Shown here piece after piece: positions 24,843-33,627 of a DNA stretch of 34,578 nucleotides. Numbering within the stretch: position 1 is the stretch's first letter; the number at the start of each line of letters is the position of its first letter. A program made the position numbers and the translations under genes. Source of the stretch: Jaenimonas drosophilae (lineage: Eukaryota > Euglenozoa > Kinetoplastea > Trypanosomatida > Trypanosomatidae); assembly GCA_030849065.1 (NCBI GenBank), contig JASAON010001465.1:1-34578 (forward strand), in the 5' to 3' direction. The notes under the pieces were generated by a model. It had not been told where the DNA came from, did no database searches, and saw nothing but the letters and a program-made list of their open reading frames with translations.

Positions 24843-25193
24843 ATGGCTCTTCCTGGTGTCGCACGATATGATCGTATGCCAACGCGCACGAAGGCGCAGT
24901 TTGCGTGGATTTCTATTCTGGTGTTAGGCTTTGCATATCAATTCTTGAATATGACGGTGTTCCGAGTACAACCTAAGCGAGAGGAGCAAATGTACGTGCA
25001 TATTCAGAAGATCTACGGAGACAACATCCCAGAGGAGCTCATTGAACTGGCGAAGCGGCAGCGTGAGGCGCAGGATGCACTCTCGCTCACCAACATGCTT
25101 CGCACGCCGACTCCGGGCCAAACGTCGAATGCCTTGCAGAATGAACTTGATCCTCGCCGACTTCTTGATTTGAAGAGCTGGAACGGCTACTGA
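24843..25193 (+). CDS. Small single-span membrane protein of unknown function
   Basis: The protein has 116 residues and no recognised family. A short basic N-terminus (MALPGVARYDRMPTRTKAQ) precedes one transmembrane helix at about 20-38 (FAWISILVLGFAYQFLNMT). A charged helix follows (KREEQMYVHIQKIYGDNIPE, then ELAKRQREAQDAL), and then a polar tail. The Arg/Lys-rich side before the helix and the small size are typical of accessory subunits of mitochondrial inner-membrane complexes, but no motif confirms that. The clear acceptor, ATG and protein-like composition make it a likely real gene. Confidence 0.6.
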   Translation: MALPGVARYDRMPTRTKAQFAWISILVLGFAYQFLNMTVFRVQPKREEQMYVHIQKIYGDNIPEELIELAKRQREAQDALSLTNMLRTPTPGQTSNALQNELDPRRLLDLKSWNGY

Positions 25194-25452
25194 TGGCGAA
25201 CACCATCTTCCACAGCACTTGGAAGACTCATACTCTTCCCCAGTCAACACAACTGCACACTTCACTGTGTACTTCACCCTAATTGCCTTCCTTGTATCTC
25301 TATTGACACGACACTGACACCATCACTTTGAGGGATGCACTTGAACTGTCTTTTCTTGATCTCTCCTTTTGGTCTTGCTTCTCCCACTGGCGGCTCGCTT
25401 GTGCTGGTGTAGGCTCCAACAGTCGTCTCCTTTTATCTTTGTACGTTTAGGA

Positions 25453-25695
25453 ATGCGGATACACGTGCACGTCCGTGAGAAAATTGTTGCCCTCCAGTGC
25501 GGGGATGGCTCTCAGGATGTGATGTGGTTAGGCCACGCAGCCATGGTCCACTACGACAGCAGCTTTGGCAAGAAGTATGGCGCTCCGGTAGCGATTAGGA
25601 AGGAGGGTGGCGTAGCTTGCGACTTGACGGCGCGAATCAGCGAAGTACTCGGAGATGAACAACATGTCTTTGCCGAGCTGGAGGCGGACATTTAG
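25453..25695 (+). CDS. Conserved-looking 80-residue protein, ubiquitin-like-fold pattern
   Basis: The protein has 80 residues and starts MRIHVHVREKIVALQCGDGS. The order is strand-turn-strand, a helix around QDVMWLGHAAMVHYD, a basic turn, then two short strand/helix elements ending EVLGDEQHVFAELEADI. This alternation could form a small ubiquitin-like (beta-grasp) domain, but no family is certain. The frame is open upstream to 25369, where the start is TTG and the codons translate pyrimidine-rich sequence. The ATG at 25453 directly follows TTTAG (AG at 25449-25450), with another AG at 25411-25412. The dense pattern of conserved-type residues suggests a real gene. Confidence 0.6.
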   Translation: MRIHVHVREKIVALQCGDGSQDVMWLGHAAMVHYDSSFGKKYGAPVAIRKEGGVACDLTARISEVLGDEQHVFAELEADI

Positions 25696-25970
25696 ACGTC
25701 TTCCATCAACCCTGCTCTCCCATCTTGGGAGAAGGCCTTGTGTTAATGGAAGGGCAATGTATAGTCCCCATCACACGTGAGTATTGTTGGTGAACCGTAA
25801 TGAACACTACTGAAGCACTGCTCAATCCATCTTCGCTCCATCCTTGTTGCTGATTGCGAACCATCCATCTCACCCCCCACTTCTCTTGTGTTTTTATTCT
25901 TGGCAACCACAGCCGTGAAGAGGTGTTCTGGATCAAATAGTGTTTATATTTGTAGCTTCCGGCAGTGGCC

Positions 25971-26936
25971 ATGATCTCCGGCTCTCAGGTGCGTCAGGTG
26001 ACGCGCGCAGTCGCCCAGGGCGATGGGGATTGGGCGAACGTGCCACGATGTATTCGTGAGGCCATTGTCCTGTCACTGAGTCGTAGCCCCGAAACGGCAG
26101 CGATTGCTGCCCAAGGTCTGTCAACCCCACGCACCCCAAACAACAACAACAACAGCAATGTACGCCATGCACGTCCGTCGAATCGCGCGGCTGCTGTGTC
26201 GCCTGTTCCCCCAGTCCTCACGGAGGAGGTTGTGGAGCGCAGCGTTCAAACCTTTGAAGATGGCACCTGGCTACGCGACCAAGCAGTGCGCAGCTACGCC
26301 CAGTTCCACAACAGCGTGGAGGCCTTGTACACCGCCATGTCAGGCCAGCTCTATCCACTCTGGCGGACCTCCATGCAGTTGAATCATGATGTTCTCGAGC
26401 AAATCCGAGAGCACTATGGTGCTGCCCCAACCGATGTGATTCCTGATGGCATTGCCCTGGATGATGAGGTTGTGGAGCGCGTGGAGGCCCAGGAAGCTGT
26501 CCTGGATGATCTTGTCTTCTTGCTGGACCGCCTGCGTGGTGCATCGGTGCGCTTCGCGGCACACTATCTCAGTGACACGGAGAAGCTCGCCATGGGAACC
26601 AATCCAGCCTATCTACAACCGGAAGAAGTGGATCGTGAATGGGGAGACAGCCGACGACACTCTGGAGGGAAGCATCGAGGAGCATCTTCCAGCACGCTTC
26701 ACGCCAAGAAGGCTGCCGCTACTCCTTGTCGCGCGCAGCTCGGTCGCTCGTCCTCCCACTCATCCTCTCGGCACCTGGCTGAGATGGGACGACAGTGCGC
26801 GCGTCGCCAATCCGACAAGACCAGCCACAGTGAGTCTCTCCACTTCCAACCAGATGCCAAGGCTGACTTCTACCAGGACAACGAATCGCCAGGGCAGCGA
26901 AGGCCATCTTCATCGTCGTCCTCATCTCTCGCTTGA
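25971..26936 (+). CDS. Unknown protein, member A of a tandem pair
   Basis: The protein has 321 residues. It begins MISGSQVRQVTRAVAQGDGD, then has an Asn run (encoded by AAC repeats). A helical middle region (about 85-210) includes AQEAVLDDLVFLLDRLRGAS and LSDTEKLAMG. The C-terminal third is Ser/Arg/His-rich and probably disordered. The middle helix pattern recurs in the next gene: [RA]-x-Q-x-A-x-L-D, then L-x-x-A-S, then L-[ST]-x-x-E-K-x-x-x-G, so the two look like diverged tandem paralogues. No known domain is recognised. The upstream in-frame GTG at 25965 is ignored in favour of the ATG at 25971. An AG at 25911-25912 precedes it. Confidence 0.6.
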   Translation: MISGSQVRQVTRAVAQGDGDWANVPRCIREAIVLSLSRSPETAAIAAQGLSTPRTPNNNNNSNVRHARPSNRAAAVSPVPPVLTEEVVERSVQTFEDGTWLRDQAVRSYAQFHNSVEALYTAMSGQLYPLWRTSMQLNHDVLEQIREHYGAAPTDVIPDGIALDDEVVERVEAQEAVLDDLVFLLDRLRGASVRFAAHYLSDTEKLAMGTNPAYLQPEEVDREWGDSRRHSGGKHRGASSSTLHAKKAAATPCRAQLGRSSSHSSSRHLAEMGRQCARRQSDKTSHSESLHFQPDAKADFYQDNESPGQRRPSSSSSSSLA

Positions 26937-27361
26937 TGTTTTCGGCGGAAAAACCTACCCGGATAGGGCACCAAGAAGAGAGAGAGAGAGATAGAGAGGG
27001 TTCAGCGAGGGTGCGCGCATGAATGGCCATAGCCATTGAATCTAGATGTCTTGCCGCACCCAAGGAAGACAACACAAACTACCGGTGCTGACGTAGTTTC
27101 AGCGAGGCCACAACGACGATTGTGTATATCCCCGTCCGTCCTCTCTTTTTCCCCCTGCCGACACCCTCAGTGATACCAACAACCTTCTCACGCCTGATAT
27201 TGCAAAAGGAGCATGCAGCTGTGTCTCCACTACTACCCAACCCAATCATCATCATTCATCACTCCCTCCTCCATTGTCCTAGCTACATCACCCTACAGAA
27301 GTAGAGGTGCCGCTACCTCTCTTGTTGGCTCATTGGGGTTGAGCTAATTCTATTTAGACTG
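26937..27361. other. Intergenic region, no gene seen
   Basis: About 425 bases. An AG-dinucleotide run lies at 26977-26998. From about 27125 it is C/T-rich. AGs after pyrimidine stretches occur near 27296-27303 and at 27356-27357, the last only four bases before the next ATG. Confidence 0.5.
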
Positions 27362-28375
27362 ATGCCAGAGTCCCGGACGCTCCTACCTCGGCGTGAGGGG
27401 GCCGCACCCATCTTCCTCCGACCTTACGTGGAGGCCCTCGTCACTGCTCAACGTCCGCCGGCGTTCTTCGTCCCCAACCTCACCTCACTGGAGGCGCCAC
27501 CAGTCCCCACCGTCTCTGCCTCCTTCTCCTCCCGGAGGAGCGAGCCACGGACGAAGGCTGCCGGGCGGGCCAAGCACAGCCAGGCATCCGTGGCGGGCCT
27601 CGCGAAAGGGGGCCGGGGACAGGCACAGCCACGTGGGCGCTCTCCGAGCCCACAGAGTCGAAGTCGCCCTGCGGTCGTGAAGAAGCTGCTCGATTTTTTA
27701 GACGAGGTGCATGAGATGTATGAGTGCCGAGACAACATGGAAAGGCAGGTGGAGGGTGCCATGCGGGATGACCCGCGCCACGACCGCGGGGGGTCGTCTG
27801 CATCCACGACACGCCTGGTTCGAGAGCAGCGAGCGGCTCTTGACGTGGTGCTGCACTCCCTCGAGCTGCTGAACGAGGCTTCGGCGGAGTTGGTGTCGTC
27901 ACTACTCACTCCAGAGGAAAAGCGCCACCTTGGACTCGATTCACACGTGTTTCAAACAGAGGATGCGCGTCGTAGAAGCTACCAATATAACCAAGGCTGC
28001 ACGCCCGCGCGCTCTCCTACGAAGAAGAAGGTTGGCCCGCCAACTTCGACGATTGGGAGGCCAACCAAGGTGACGGACCAGTCAACGTTGTCGTCGGTAG
28101 CCATGAAGGACTCTCACCGGAAAGGAGCTACACTTGGAGCATCGGTCTCACCCCACCATGCGGATCCTTCGACCGCGGCAGCCCCCACTCAGCCGTCAGT
28201 GCCTGACGTCAAGCAACATGCTCATGAAGATGATGATCTTGTTCAGAATACTCCCGAGCGCTTTGCTCGGCGAGGTACGACGGCGCTCAACTCTACCAAT
28301 GGAGATGCAGAGGGCTCCACGCACAATCAGACAGGATTCTCTTCTGACCCAACACATGGTCCTCACTCTTTGTAG
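27362..28375 (+). CDS. Unknown protein, member B of a tandem pair
   Basis: The protein has 337 residues. The N-terminal ~100 are Pro/Ser/Arg-rich. A helical core at about 100-205 includes KKLLDFLDEVHEMYECRDNM, EQRAALDVVLHSLELLNEAS and LLTPEEKRHLGL. The last two blocks correspond to AQEAVLDDLVFLLDRLRGAS and LSDTEKLAMG of the gene immediately upstream. The C-terminal ~130 residues are polar and probably disordered. Function is unknown. Codon use is strongly GC-rich in the first half. The ATG at 27362 is the only plausible start. Confidence 0.6.
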   Translation: MPESRTLLPRREGAAPIFLRPYVEALVTAQRPPAFFVPNLTSLEAPPVPTVSASFSSRRSEPRTKAAGRAKHSQASVAGLAKGGRGQAQPRGRSPSPQSRSRPAVVKKLLDFLDEVHEMYECRDNMERQVEGAMRDDPRHDRGGSSASTTRLVREQRAALDVVLHSLELLNEASAELVSSLLTPEEKRHLGLDSHVFQTEDARRRSYQYNQGCTPARSPTKKKVGPPTSTIGRPTKVTDQSTLSSVAMKDSHRKGATLGASVSPHHADPSTAAAPTQPSVPDVKQHAHEDDDLVQNTPERFARRGTTALNSTNGDAEGSTHNQTGFSSDPTHGPHSL

Positions 28376-28522
28376 CATCGACACCTTTCCGGGCTGTTCT
28401 TTGGATTGCCCTGTACAATACCCCCTCCACGTGATGGGAGTAGCTTGAACCAACACAGCGACACACTCCTTCATGCACAAGATTGATGCACTTTAGTAGT
28501 AAAATTGATGATGAGTGTACAT

Positions 28523-28565
28523 CCCCACTTCATCTCTTCCCTCACTTTCCTTTCTTCTTCTGCAG
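28523..28565 (+). promoter_or_regulatory. Trans-splice acceptor deciding the glutaredoxin start
   Basis: An almost pure pyrimidine tract ends in TTCTGCAG (AG at 28564-28565). It lies downstream of the first in-frame ATGs (28508 and 28511) and 17 bases before the ATG at 28583. Confidence 0.75.
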
Positions 28566-28582
28566 TTGCTGATAGCTCACCA

Positions 28583-29206
28583 ATGCGACGAGTTGCATTT
28601 GCTGTGTTGCGCACATCACTCCCGCGAGCGGCTGGAGCCCCGTGCCGTGTGCTTCCGTTGACGGCCGTGACGGCTTCTTCGTCTTCCATCGCCAACCCCA
28701 TGTCTTTTCAGCGCTGCACCATGGCGAGCAGCAGCGGACCGACTAGCAACTCTACTGAGAGGCGTGTTGGCGGGGATGTGGAGGAGGAAGAGACGCACCC
28801 CGACTTCCAGCCCCGAATCATCTCCACTGACTTGGCCGAAGACGAGGTGGCGATGATCAAAAAGGATATCAACGACACCATCAAGGACGAGGACTTGGTC
28901 GTCTTTATCAAGGGTGTGCCAGAGGCGCCCATGTGCGCCTTCTCCAAGAAGATGGTGGATGTTCTGGAGGCGTTGGGGGTAGAGTACACCTCATTTGATG
29001 TCCTTGCCCACCCCGTGGTGCGGACCTACGTGAAGGAGGTGAGTGACTGGCCGACCATCCCCCAACTCTTCATCAAGGGGGAGTTCACTGGGGGGAACGA
29101 CATCATCCTGAAGATGGCTGAGAGTGGAGATCTGCAAATGTTGCTGGATGAAAAGGGGATTAAGCACCGCTTTCAGGAGAAGCAGGAGAAGCCGCAGACG
29201 TCGTGA
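28583..29206 (+). CDS. Monothiol glutaredoxin, mitochondrial type (1-C-Grx1-like)
   Basis: The protein has 207 residues. The first ~45 (MRRVAFAVLRTSLPRAAGAP) are basic and Ala/Ser/Arg-rich, typical of a mitochondrial presequence. The glutaredoxin domain starts near 92 (INDTIKDEDLVVFIKGVPEA). The active site is CAFS at about 117-120, where most monothiol glutaredoxins have CGFS; trypanosome 1-C-Grx1 has CAYS, so the Ala is lineage-typical. The glutathione-binding WPTIPQLFIKGEFTGGNDI block follows. Such proteins bind a [2Fe-2S] cluster with glutathione or trypanothione and serve mitochondrial iron-sulfur biogenesis. The splice acceptor at 28564-28565 excludes the longer frame that starts upstream. 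Confidence 0.9.
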   Translation: MRRVAFAVLRTSLPRAAGAPCRVLPLTAVTASSSSIANPMSFQRCTMASSSGPTSNSTERRVGGDVEEEETHPDFQPRIISTDLAEDEVAMIKKDINDTIKDEDLVVFIKGVPEAPMCAFSKKMVDVLEALGVEYTSFDVLAHPVVRTYVKEVSDWPTIPQLFIKGEFTGGNDIILKMAESGDLQMLLDEKGIKHRFQEKQEKPQTS

Positions 29207-29519
29207 TCGGGGGGAAAGTTGTTCTTCATTGTGAGGCGTCCCTTCCTTCACAAGCTTCCATTGGCCAGGCTAACGTAACATTGGTTGTCACCATCTTCCT
29301 CACCATTTTCCTTGTTCCCACCTTGTTTGTGGCCTGCATGCACAGGGAAGGGAGGGCTATGTCGTGACTATCGACGCGATAGGCTTGATACTGTGGAGCA
29401 GATGATCATGGCCTACATTGCGCAAGAACAACAACACTCATTTTTAATTCTCCCTCTCTTTTTTTAGTAGCGTTGCAGAAACCACACAACCTTGGTGGAT
29501 TTTCGATTGCCTGCAAGTC
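29207..29519. other. Intergenic region, no gene seen
   Basis: About 310 bases. A pyrimidine tract ends in TTTTTTTAG (AG at 29466-29467), the probable acceptor for the fucosyltransferase gene. Nothing else is recognised. Confidence 0.5.
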
Positions 29520-30464
29520 ATGGCCTCTGCCATCACCACCAACGTAGTTGGGGGATTGGGCAATCAGCTGTTCTTGGTGGCTAACCTTCTTGCTACGGCG
29601 AAGCGTCACGAGCTGCCTGCCGTGCTGCCGCGCTATCCACTGTCTAGCAGCTGCGAAGCTCCACGACCGACGTACTGGCGCTCCATCTTTGAATCACTTG
29701 ACCACTTCAACGTTGGGGCGGATCTCCCGCGTGGGGTGCAGGAGTTGGTGGTGACGGAGCAGCGCCCCGCCTCTCCCATCCAGCTCAAGCTCCCGAAAAG
29801 CCCCTGTCTTGTGAACCTCACAGGATTTTTCCAGTCGGCAGCCTACTTTGACGACCATCCACTTATTCATCAGGTTATTCCTCCACGCTTGCACGCAAAT
29901 GCCCGACACAACTTGACGGCCAACTACGCCGAAGGACGGGAGGAACACTGGATTGGTCTCCACGTCCGCCGTGGGGACTACATGCGCATGCAGGATGTCT
30001 TTGAGGTGCTTGACTTCTCATACTACGATCATGCCGTTCGTCACCTGCTCGGCCATGCTCTTGTTCGAGAGGCCATCGTAGCTCATTCACCCACGTCGAC
30101 GGCATCTCCATTGCTCACCCGCCACCATCTCCTCGTCTTTTGTGAAGAAGGAGATTCATTTGCTCGCAACCTTGTTGGTTTCTTTCGTGCAAAGTACGAC
30201 GGAATCCGTGTGTCCTTGGTTCATCCACAACATGAGAAGGCGGAGTCGCTCACTTGCGATGAGACGCAGCCACGTGAGGTGACGGAGTTGCTGATGCTGT
30301 CCCATTGCCACGATGTCGTCATGGCCAACTCCACCTTCAGTTGGTGGGGTGCCTACCTCAACTCGGTCCCACTTCACAGGGTTGTTGCCCCTGCCAAGTG
30401 GTTTGTGGGCTACCCCTACCCCCAGTCGAATCACCTCTACTGTGACGATTGGATACTGGTGTAG
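29520..30464 (+). CDS. FUT1: GT11 alpha-1,2-fucosyltransferase
   Basis: The protein has 314 residues. The GT11 signature motifs are all present: GGLGNQLF (about 11-18), HVRRGDY (from about 148, GDP-fucose binding) and NSTFSWWGAYL (about 270-280). GT11 enzymes transfer fucose from GDP-fucose in alpha-1,2 linkage to galactose. In trypanosomatids the single enzyme (TbFUT1, LmjFUT1) is essential and located in the mitochondrion. Here the catalytic domain begins almost at residue 1, with no signal peptide or Golgi membrane anchor, which fits a non-secretory location. A presequence is not obvious in the 10 residues before the first motif. A pyrimidine tract with AG at 29466-29467 supports the ATG. 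Confidence 0.9.
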   Translation: MASAITTNVVGGLGNQLFLVANLLATAKRHELPAVLPRYPLSSSCEAPRPTYWRSIFESLDHFNVGADLPRGVQELVVTEQRPASPIQLKLPKSPCLVNLTGFFQSAAYFDDHPLIHQVIPPRLHANARHNLTANYAEGREEHWIGLHVRRGDYMRMQDVFEVLDFSYYDHAVRHLLGHALVREAIVAHSPTSTASPLLTRHHLLVFCEEGDSFARNLVGFFRAKYDGIRVSLVHPQHEKAESLTCDETQPREVTELLMLSHCHDVVMANSTFSWWGAYLNSVPLHRVVAPAKWFVGYPYPQSNHLYCDDWILV

Positions 30465-30680
30465 GGGCCCTGGTCCACCCTGCATCTTCACACGTGACTG
30501 TGCGCACACGCCATCACACCTAACCACTGCCGTCCTTTTCAGATTGCCGATGTGGTCACTTGTCAACGAACACAATTGGTGAATAAATCATACACTCTGC
30601 CAAGAGACCCCCCCCCATGACAAGCATGAATGCAAGCACTTCAATCCCGTTCGCATCACGTCTTTTGGTTCAAGGGTAGA

Positions 30681-30708
30681 TCTCTCTTTTCCCCCTCATC
30701 CGCCACAG
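30681..30708 (+). promoter_or_regulatory. Trans-splice acceptor for the SPFH-like gene
   Basis: A tract of T and C ends in CGCCACAG (AG at 30707-30708), 56 bases before the ATG at 30765. Confidence 0.65.
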
Positions 30709-30764
30709 ATCGTGGTGGGTGATACTTGGGAAGCTTTAGAAGTTGGTGTGTGCACTATCGTAAC

Positions 30765-31457
30765 ATGAAGGTTGCCACTCTCGGCGAGGAGTCGACGAGT
30801 CACCATGGCGTTCGATCATTCATGGCGTGGAGTGCGTTAGGACTGGGCATTGTATGCCTCTGGAAGCTCAAGAGAGTGTGCACCATCCGACTACAACCGG
30901 AGTGTGTTACCGTAGTCTACGACACCCGTCGCAAGCGCGTGCTTCGAACGTCGGTGGATGTGGAGCGGCATCATCGCTATGCTCTTCAAGTGGCTCACTA
31001 CAGCCCGTTGTTGTCTCTGTGCAATGCATTGATGGTGGGCCAACGCAGCTCCCTCGTTGTTCCCCGAACCTCTTTTTTTGGTGTCTTCACCATGCCACAC
31101 TCGGTGTTTGATGCCCCAGGAAATGCAGTGAGCTGCTCGGTGGAACAACTTCATGTGTCGGATGGGGTTCTAAACATCGTCTTGACCTTGCGATACACAA
31201 TTTGCTTTGAGCAGCTTGAGCGCTATCTGGCCGCTGTGGGCCCACAACCGCCCAATGAGCTCCTCGCGATTGCCGCCGCGAGTGTGGCGCGCTCACGCAG
31301 CACCGAGGTATCGGTTGGCATCCTACTCAGCAAGCAGCGACGGGAGGCAGTATTCATGGAGGCCTACACCTACCGCTTAGCCTCCAAGCTGCTATCGGAG
31401 GCAGCCATTCAGCTGCAGGGGGTGGTGGTGGAGAATGTGGAGTTGATTGACCCCTGA
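30765..31457 (+). CDS. Membrane-anchored SPFH/band-7-like protein (tentative)
   Basis: The protein has 230 residues. An N-terminal hydrophobic helix at about 20-35 (FMAWSALGLGIVCLWKL) is followed by a region with many strands (TIRLQPECVTVVYDTRRKRV, then SVEQLHVSDGVLNIVLTLRY). A C-terminal helical part follows, with LLSKQRREAVFMEAYTYRLA, ending QLQGVVVENVELIDP. The order of a membrane anchor, strands, the transition VLTLRYTICFEQLERYL and a final helix followed by G[VI]xVxxVxL[IV]D is like prohibitin/stomatin SPFH domains. The similarity is distant. The first in-frame start (30726) is TTG, so the ATG at 30765 is used. If correct, it would be an oligomeric membrane scaffold. Confidence 0.5.
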   Translation: MKVATLGEESTSHHGVRSFMAWSALGLGIVCLWKLKRVCTIRLQPECVTVVYDTRRKRVLRTSVDVERHHRYALQVAHYSPLLSLCNALMVGQRSSLVVPRTSFFGVFTMPHSVFDAPGNAVSCSVEQLHVSDGVLNIVLTLRYTICFEQLERYLAAVGPQPPNELLAIAAASVARSRSTEVSVGILLSKQRREAVFMEAYTYRLASKLLSEAAIQLQGVVVENVELIDP

Positions 31458-31778
31458 TCGCAGGGAGCCCGCCTTGTACGTTTTCCCCTTCTTACCTTTC
31501 CTCATGGTACTCATACGTGCTCAAGGGCAAGAACAGGGGGGCTAACAGGCTCTTTTTTAAAAATATTTTCTGCCGCCCTCCGTGCGCCATATGTGCTGTG
31601 CTGATTGGTGAAGGATGTTGTACACTACAGGGTGTCTGGAGTCTCTTGCTTCCTCTTCTTTTTTCGACCTCCTTGTTCAACCAGGGAACCGCAAAAGAGT
31701 ACCGTAGTGAGAGTCACCGCTGTACTCCATACTTCATAAACGTTCATATATACCCACCCACACTGGCGCACACTGACA
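31458..31778. other. Intergenic region, no gene seen
   Basis: About 320 bases, including a T/A-run near 31552-31568 and a pyrimidine tract ending in CAACCAG (AG at 31683-31684). The open frame at 31517 has no family pattern and no good ATG. Confidence 0.5.
31640..31684 (+). promoter_or_regulatory. Trans-splice acceptor for the BSD-domain gene
   Basis: A T/C-rich tract ends in TTCAACCAG (AG at 31683-31684), 94 bases before the ATG at 31779. Confidence 0.6.
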
Positions 31779-33398
31779 ATGACTGCGGTTGTCTTGCAGT
31801 CCAACCCTATCGAGACGCTCAGTACTCACCGATGGACCTCCACAGGCGTCGGTAACTTAACAGCCGACAACAAACTATCATCCCTCCCCTTTTGGATTCC
31901 AAATGATCGTATGCGGCGTCACCAGCTGAAGCTCATCCTGGTGAAGGATTTTTCCAAGCCTAACTTCGTGGATCTGCTCGTGGAGCTCATTCCCCCACCA
32001 CGTCCCGTGAGTGGTTCCTCAGAACCCGCCGCTGGCTACCCTGGAGGTGTGAACGTCTCCGTGAAGGTCATCCATCGCAGCGACACCAGCCGCTCCATCA
32101 GTGCGTCCACGGCAGTGGAGCTGGATGCTGGCAATCTCCAGGCCTGCTTCCCGGCTCTCCTGTCAGTGGAAGATGCCCAGAGCTCCGACTTCACGGATGA
32201 GCAAGGTGGCATCACCATGGACGTACGCATTCAGACGGAGATTCATGTGGTGGCGGCGCAGGTGGCCAAATCCGTCACGTCACTCTGGTCGGCCTTCTCC
32301 ACTTCGGTATCTCACTTCATTGATGAGGCCGCGTCAACCGCGGCGGGGGCGGTCGCTGTCTCATCGAGCATGGTCGATGCACATGTTGCAACCCCCACTC
32401 CCCCACCCCCACCCCCGGCAGAGCTTCCGTGGGAACAGGTTCCCAAGACCTGGACGGATCGCGAACAGGCCTGGCGCAATGCCCTGCTCGATACCCTTCC
32501 CGCAATGTCGGGAACCTTCCTTCGTGGCCCCACCACGGAGCTCACCGAGGAGGAGCGCAGTCTTCTCCTCCAGTATGGTCTCTCCCAGCCACACATGAAG
32601 GAGGCGTATCAGCACTTCAACTTTGACCGCGACGTGCATGAAGGCCTGCTGACTTCTAAATCCATTCGTGAGCAGCGCTATCAGTTGGTGCCTGCCAAGG
32701 TGAAGGAGGAACAGTTCTGGGCCAACTACTTTTGGAAGGTTGCCTGCCTCGGGCTGTGTGAGAGTGCGGAGCAGGCCCAACTCGTGATATCCGTCTTGTG
32801 TGCGCCAAGTGACAAGGCGCCTGCACCTGCAGATGCTTCCGTGAAGGATAGCTCCGTGAACAGAGGGGCTGTGGTGAAGGAGCTGGAGCAGCAGGTTCAG
32901 GCCTCGGTAGAGGCGGCGGATTTGCTGGAGGAGTACGTTCGCGAGGGAGCCTCAACGGATGAATCATCACTGCTGCGGGTCACCATGGAGGCATGTGAAG
33001 GCCATGCTGGGAGGCTCGAGGTGCTTCTTCGACGATCCGACCTGACGGAAGCCCTCGTTGTCGATGCCACTCGCGCTTTGCAGCGGCTGCGGTCACTCCT
33101 TAGTCAGGCCACGAAAGCCATGGAGAGCCGGAGTAGTGCCACTCCCCCACACGTCACGGATTTCAACACAGACGCTGAGCCACAGGGCCAGGAGTCGAGT
33201 GAAGCACCAACGGTTTCACCGTTGACGACGAGTTCACCACCCCCTGCACCCGCAAGTGTCCGTGCCACGTCTCAACCTGCCCTGGAGACGACTCAGGTAC
33301 CGTCGGGCTCATCACCCGAGGTTATTCTTCCTGATATTCCTCACGTTTCTGTTACCTTTCCCAAGATGCCCTGGGAGGAAGAGGACGATGATGCCTGA
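31779..33398 (+). CDS. BSD-domain protein (SYAP1-like arrangement)
   Basis: The protein has 539 residues. A BSD domain is seen at about 224-320: helix one ALLDTLPAMSGTFLRGP, then SKSIREQRYQLVPAKVKEEQ and the signature aromatic pair FWANYFWKV at its end. BSD domains occur in TFIIH p62, SYAP1/synapse-associated proteins and DOS2. The N-terminal ~180 residues look like a strand-rich domain with a helix (VAAQVAKSVTSLWSAFSTSV) just before a poly-Pro stretch, as in SYAP1-type proteins that have an amphipathic region before BSD. The C-terminal ~200 residues hold a coiled coil (LEQQVQASVEAADLLEEYV) and a Ser/Pro tail ending in acids. A membrane-trafficking or signalling role is suggested only by analogy. 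Confidence 0.75.
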   Translation: MTAVVLQSNPIETLSTHRWTSTGVGNLTADNKLSSLPFWIPNDRMRRHQLKLILVKDFSKPNFVDLLVELIPPPRPVSGSSEPAAGYPGGVNVSVKVIHRSDTSRSISASTAVELDAGNLQACFPALLSVEDAQSSDFTDEQGGITMDVRIQTEIHVVAAQVAKSVTSLWSAFSTSVSHFIDEAASTAAGAVAVSSSMVDAHVATPTPPPPPPAELPWEQVPKTWTDREQAWRNALLDTLPAMSGTFLRGPTTELTEEERSLLLQYGLSQPHMKEAYQHFNFDRDVHEGLLTSKSIREQRYQLVPAKVKEEQFWANYFWKVACLGLCESAEQAQLVISVLCAPSDKAPAPADASVKDSSVNRGAVVKELEQQVQASVEAADLLEEYVREGASTDESSLLRVTMEACEGHAGRLEVLLRRSDLTEALVVDATRALQRLRSLLSQATKAMESRSSATPPHVTDFNTDAEPQGQESSEAPTVSPLTTSSPPPAPASVRATSQPALETTQVPSGSSPEVILPDIPHVSVTFPKMPWEEEDDDA

Positions 33399-33589
33399 TG
33401 GGCATGCCATTGTCCTTGCCCAGGGGGCAGGAAGTGCATCTAGTGGGTTGAGCATTGCCTTTTCAACCCCTCCACTGTTTGCTGGTGTGATATCGCTGGG
33501 AACACTCTAAAAGTCTGCACACAGGCTGACCCAACTCGTGCACACCCCATGATGTTTCTCTCCATACGAACGCCTCATCTTCTTCCTCA

Positions 33590-33622
33590 TGTTTTCCCTT
33601 TCACTCTCTTTCCATTTGCTAG
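33590..33622 (+). promoter_or_regulatory. Trans-splice acceptor deciding the start of the last complete gene
   Basis: A T/C tract ends in TTGCTAG (AG at 33621-33622). It begins right after the in-frame ATG at 33589 and sits 5 bases before the ATG at 33628, so the shorter start is favoured. Confidence 0.7.
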
Positions 33623-33627
33623 TATCT

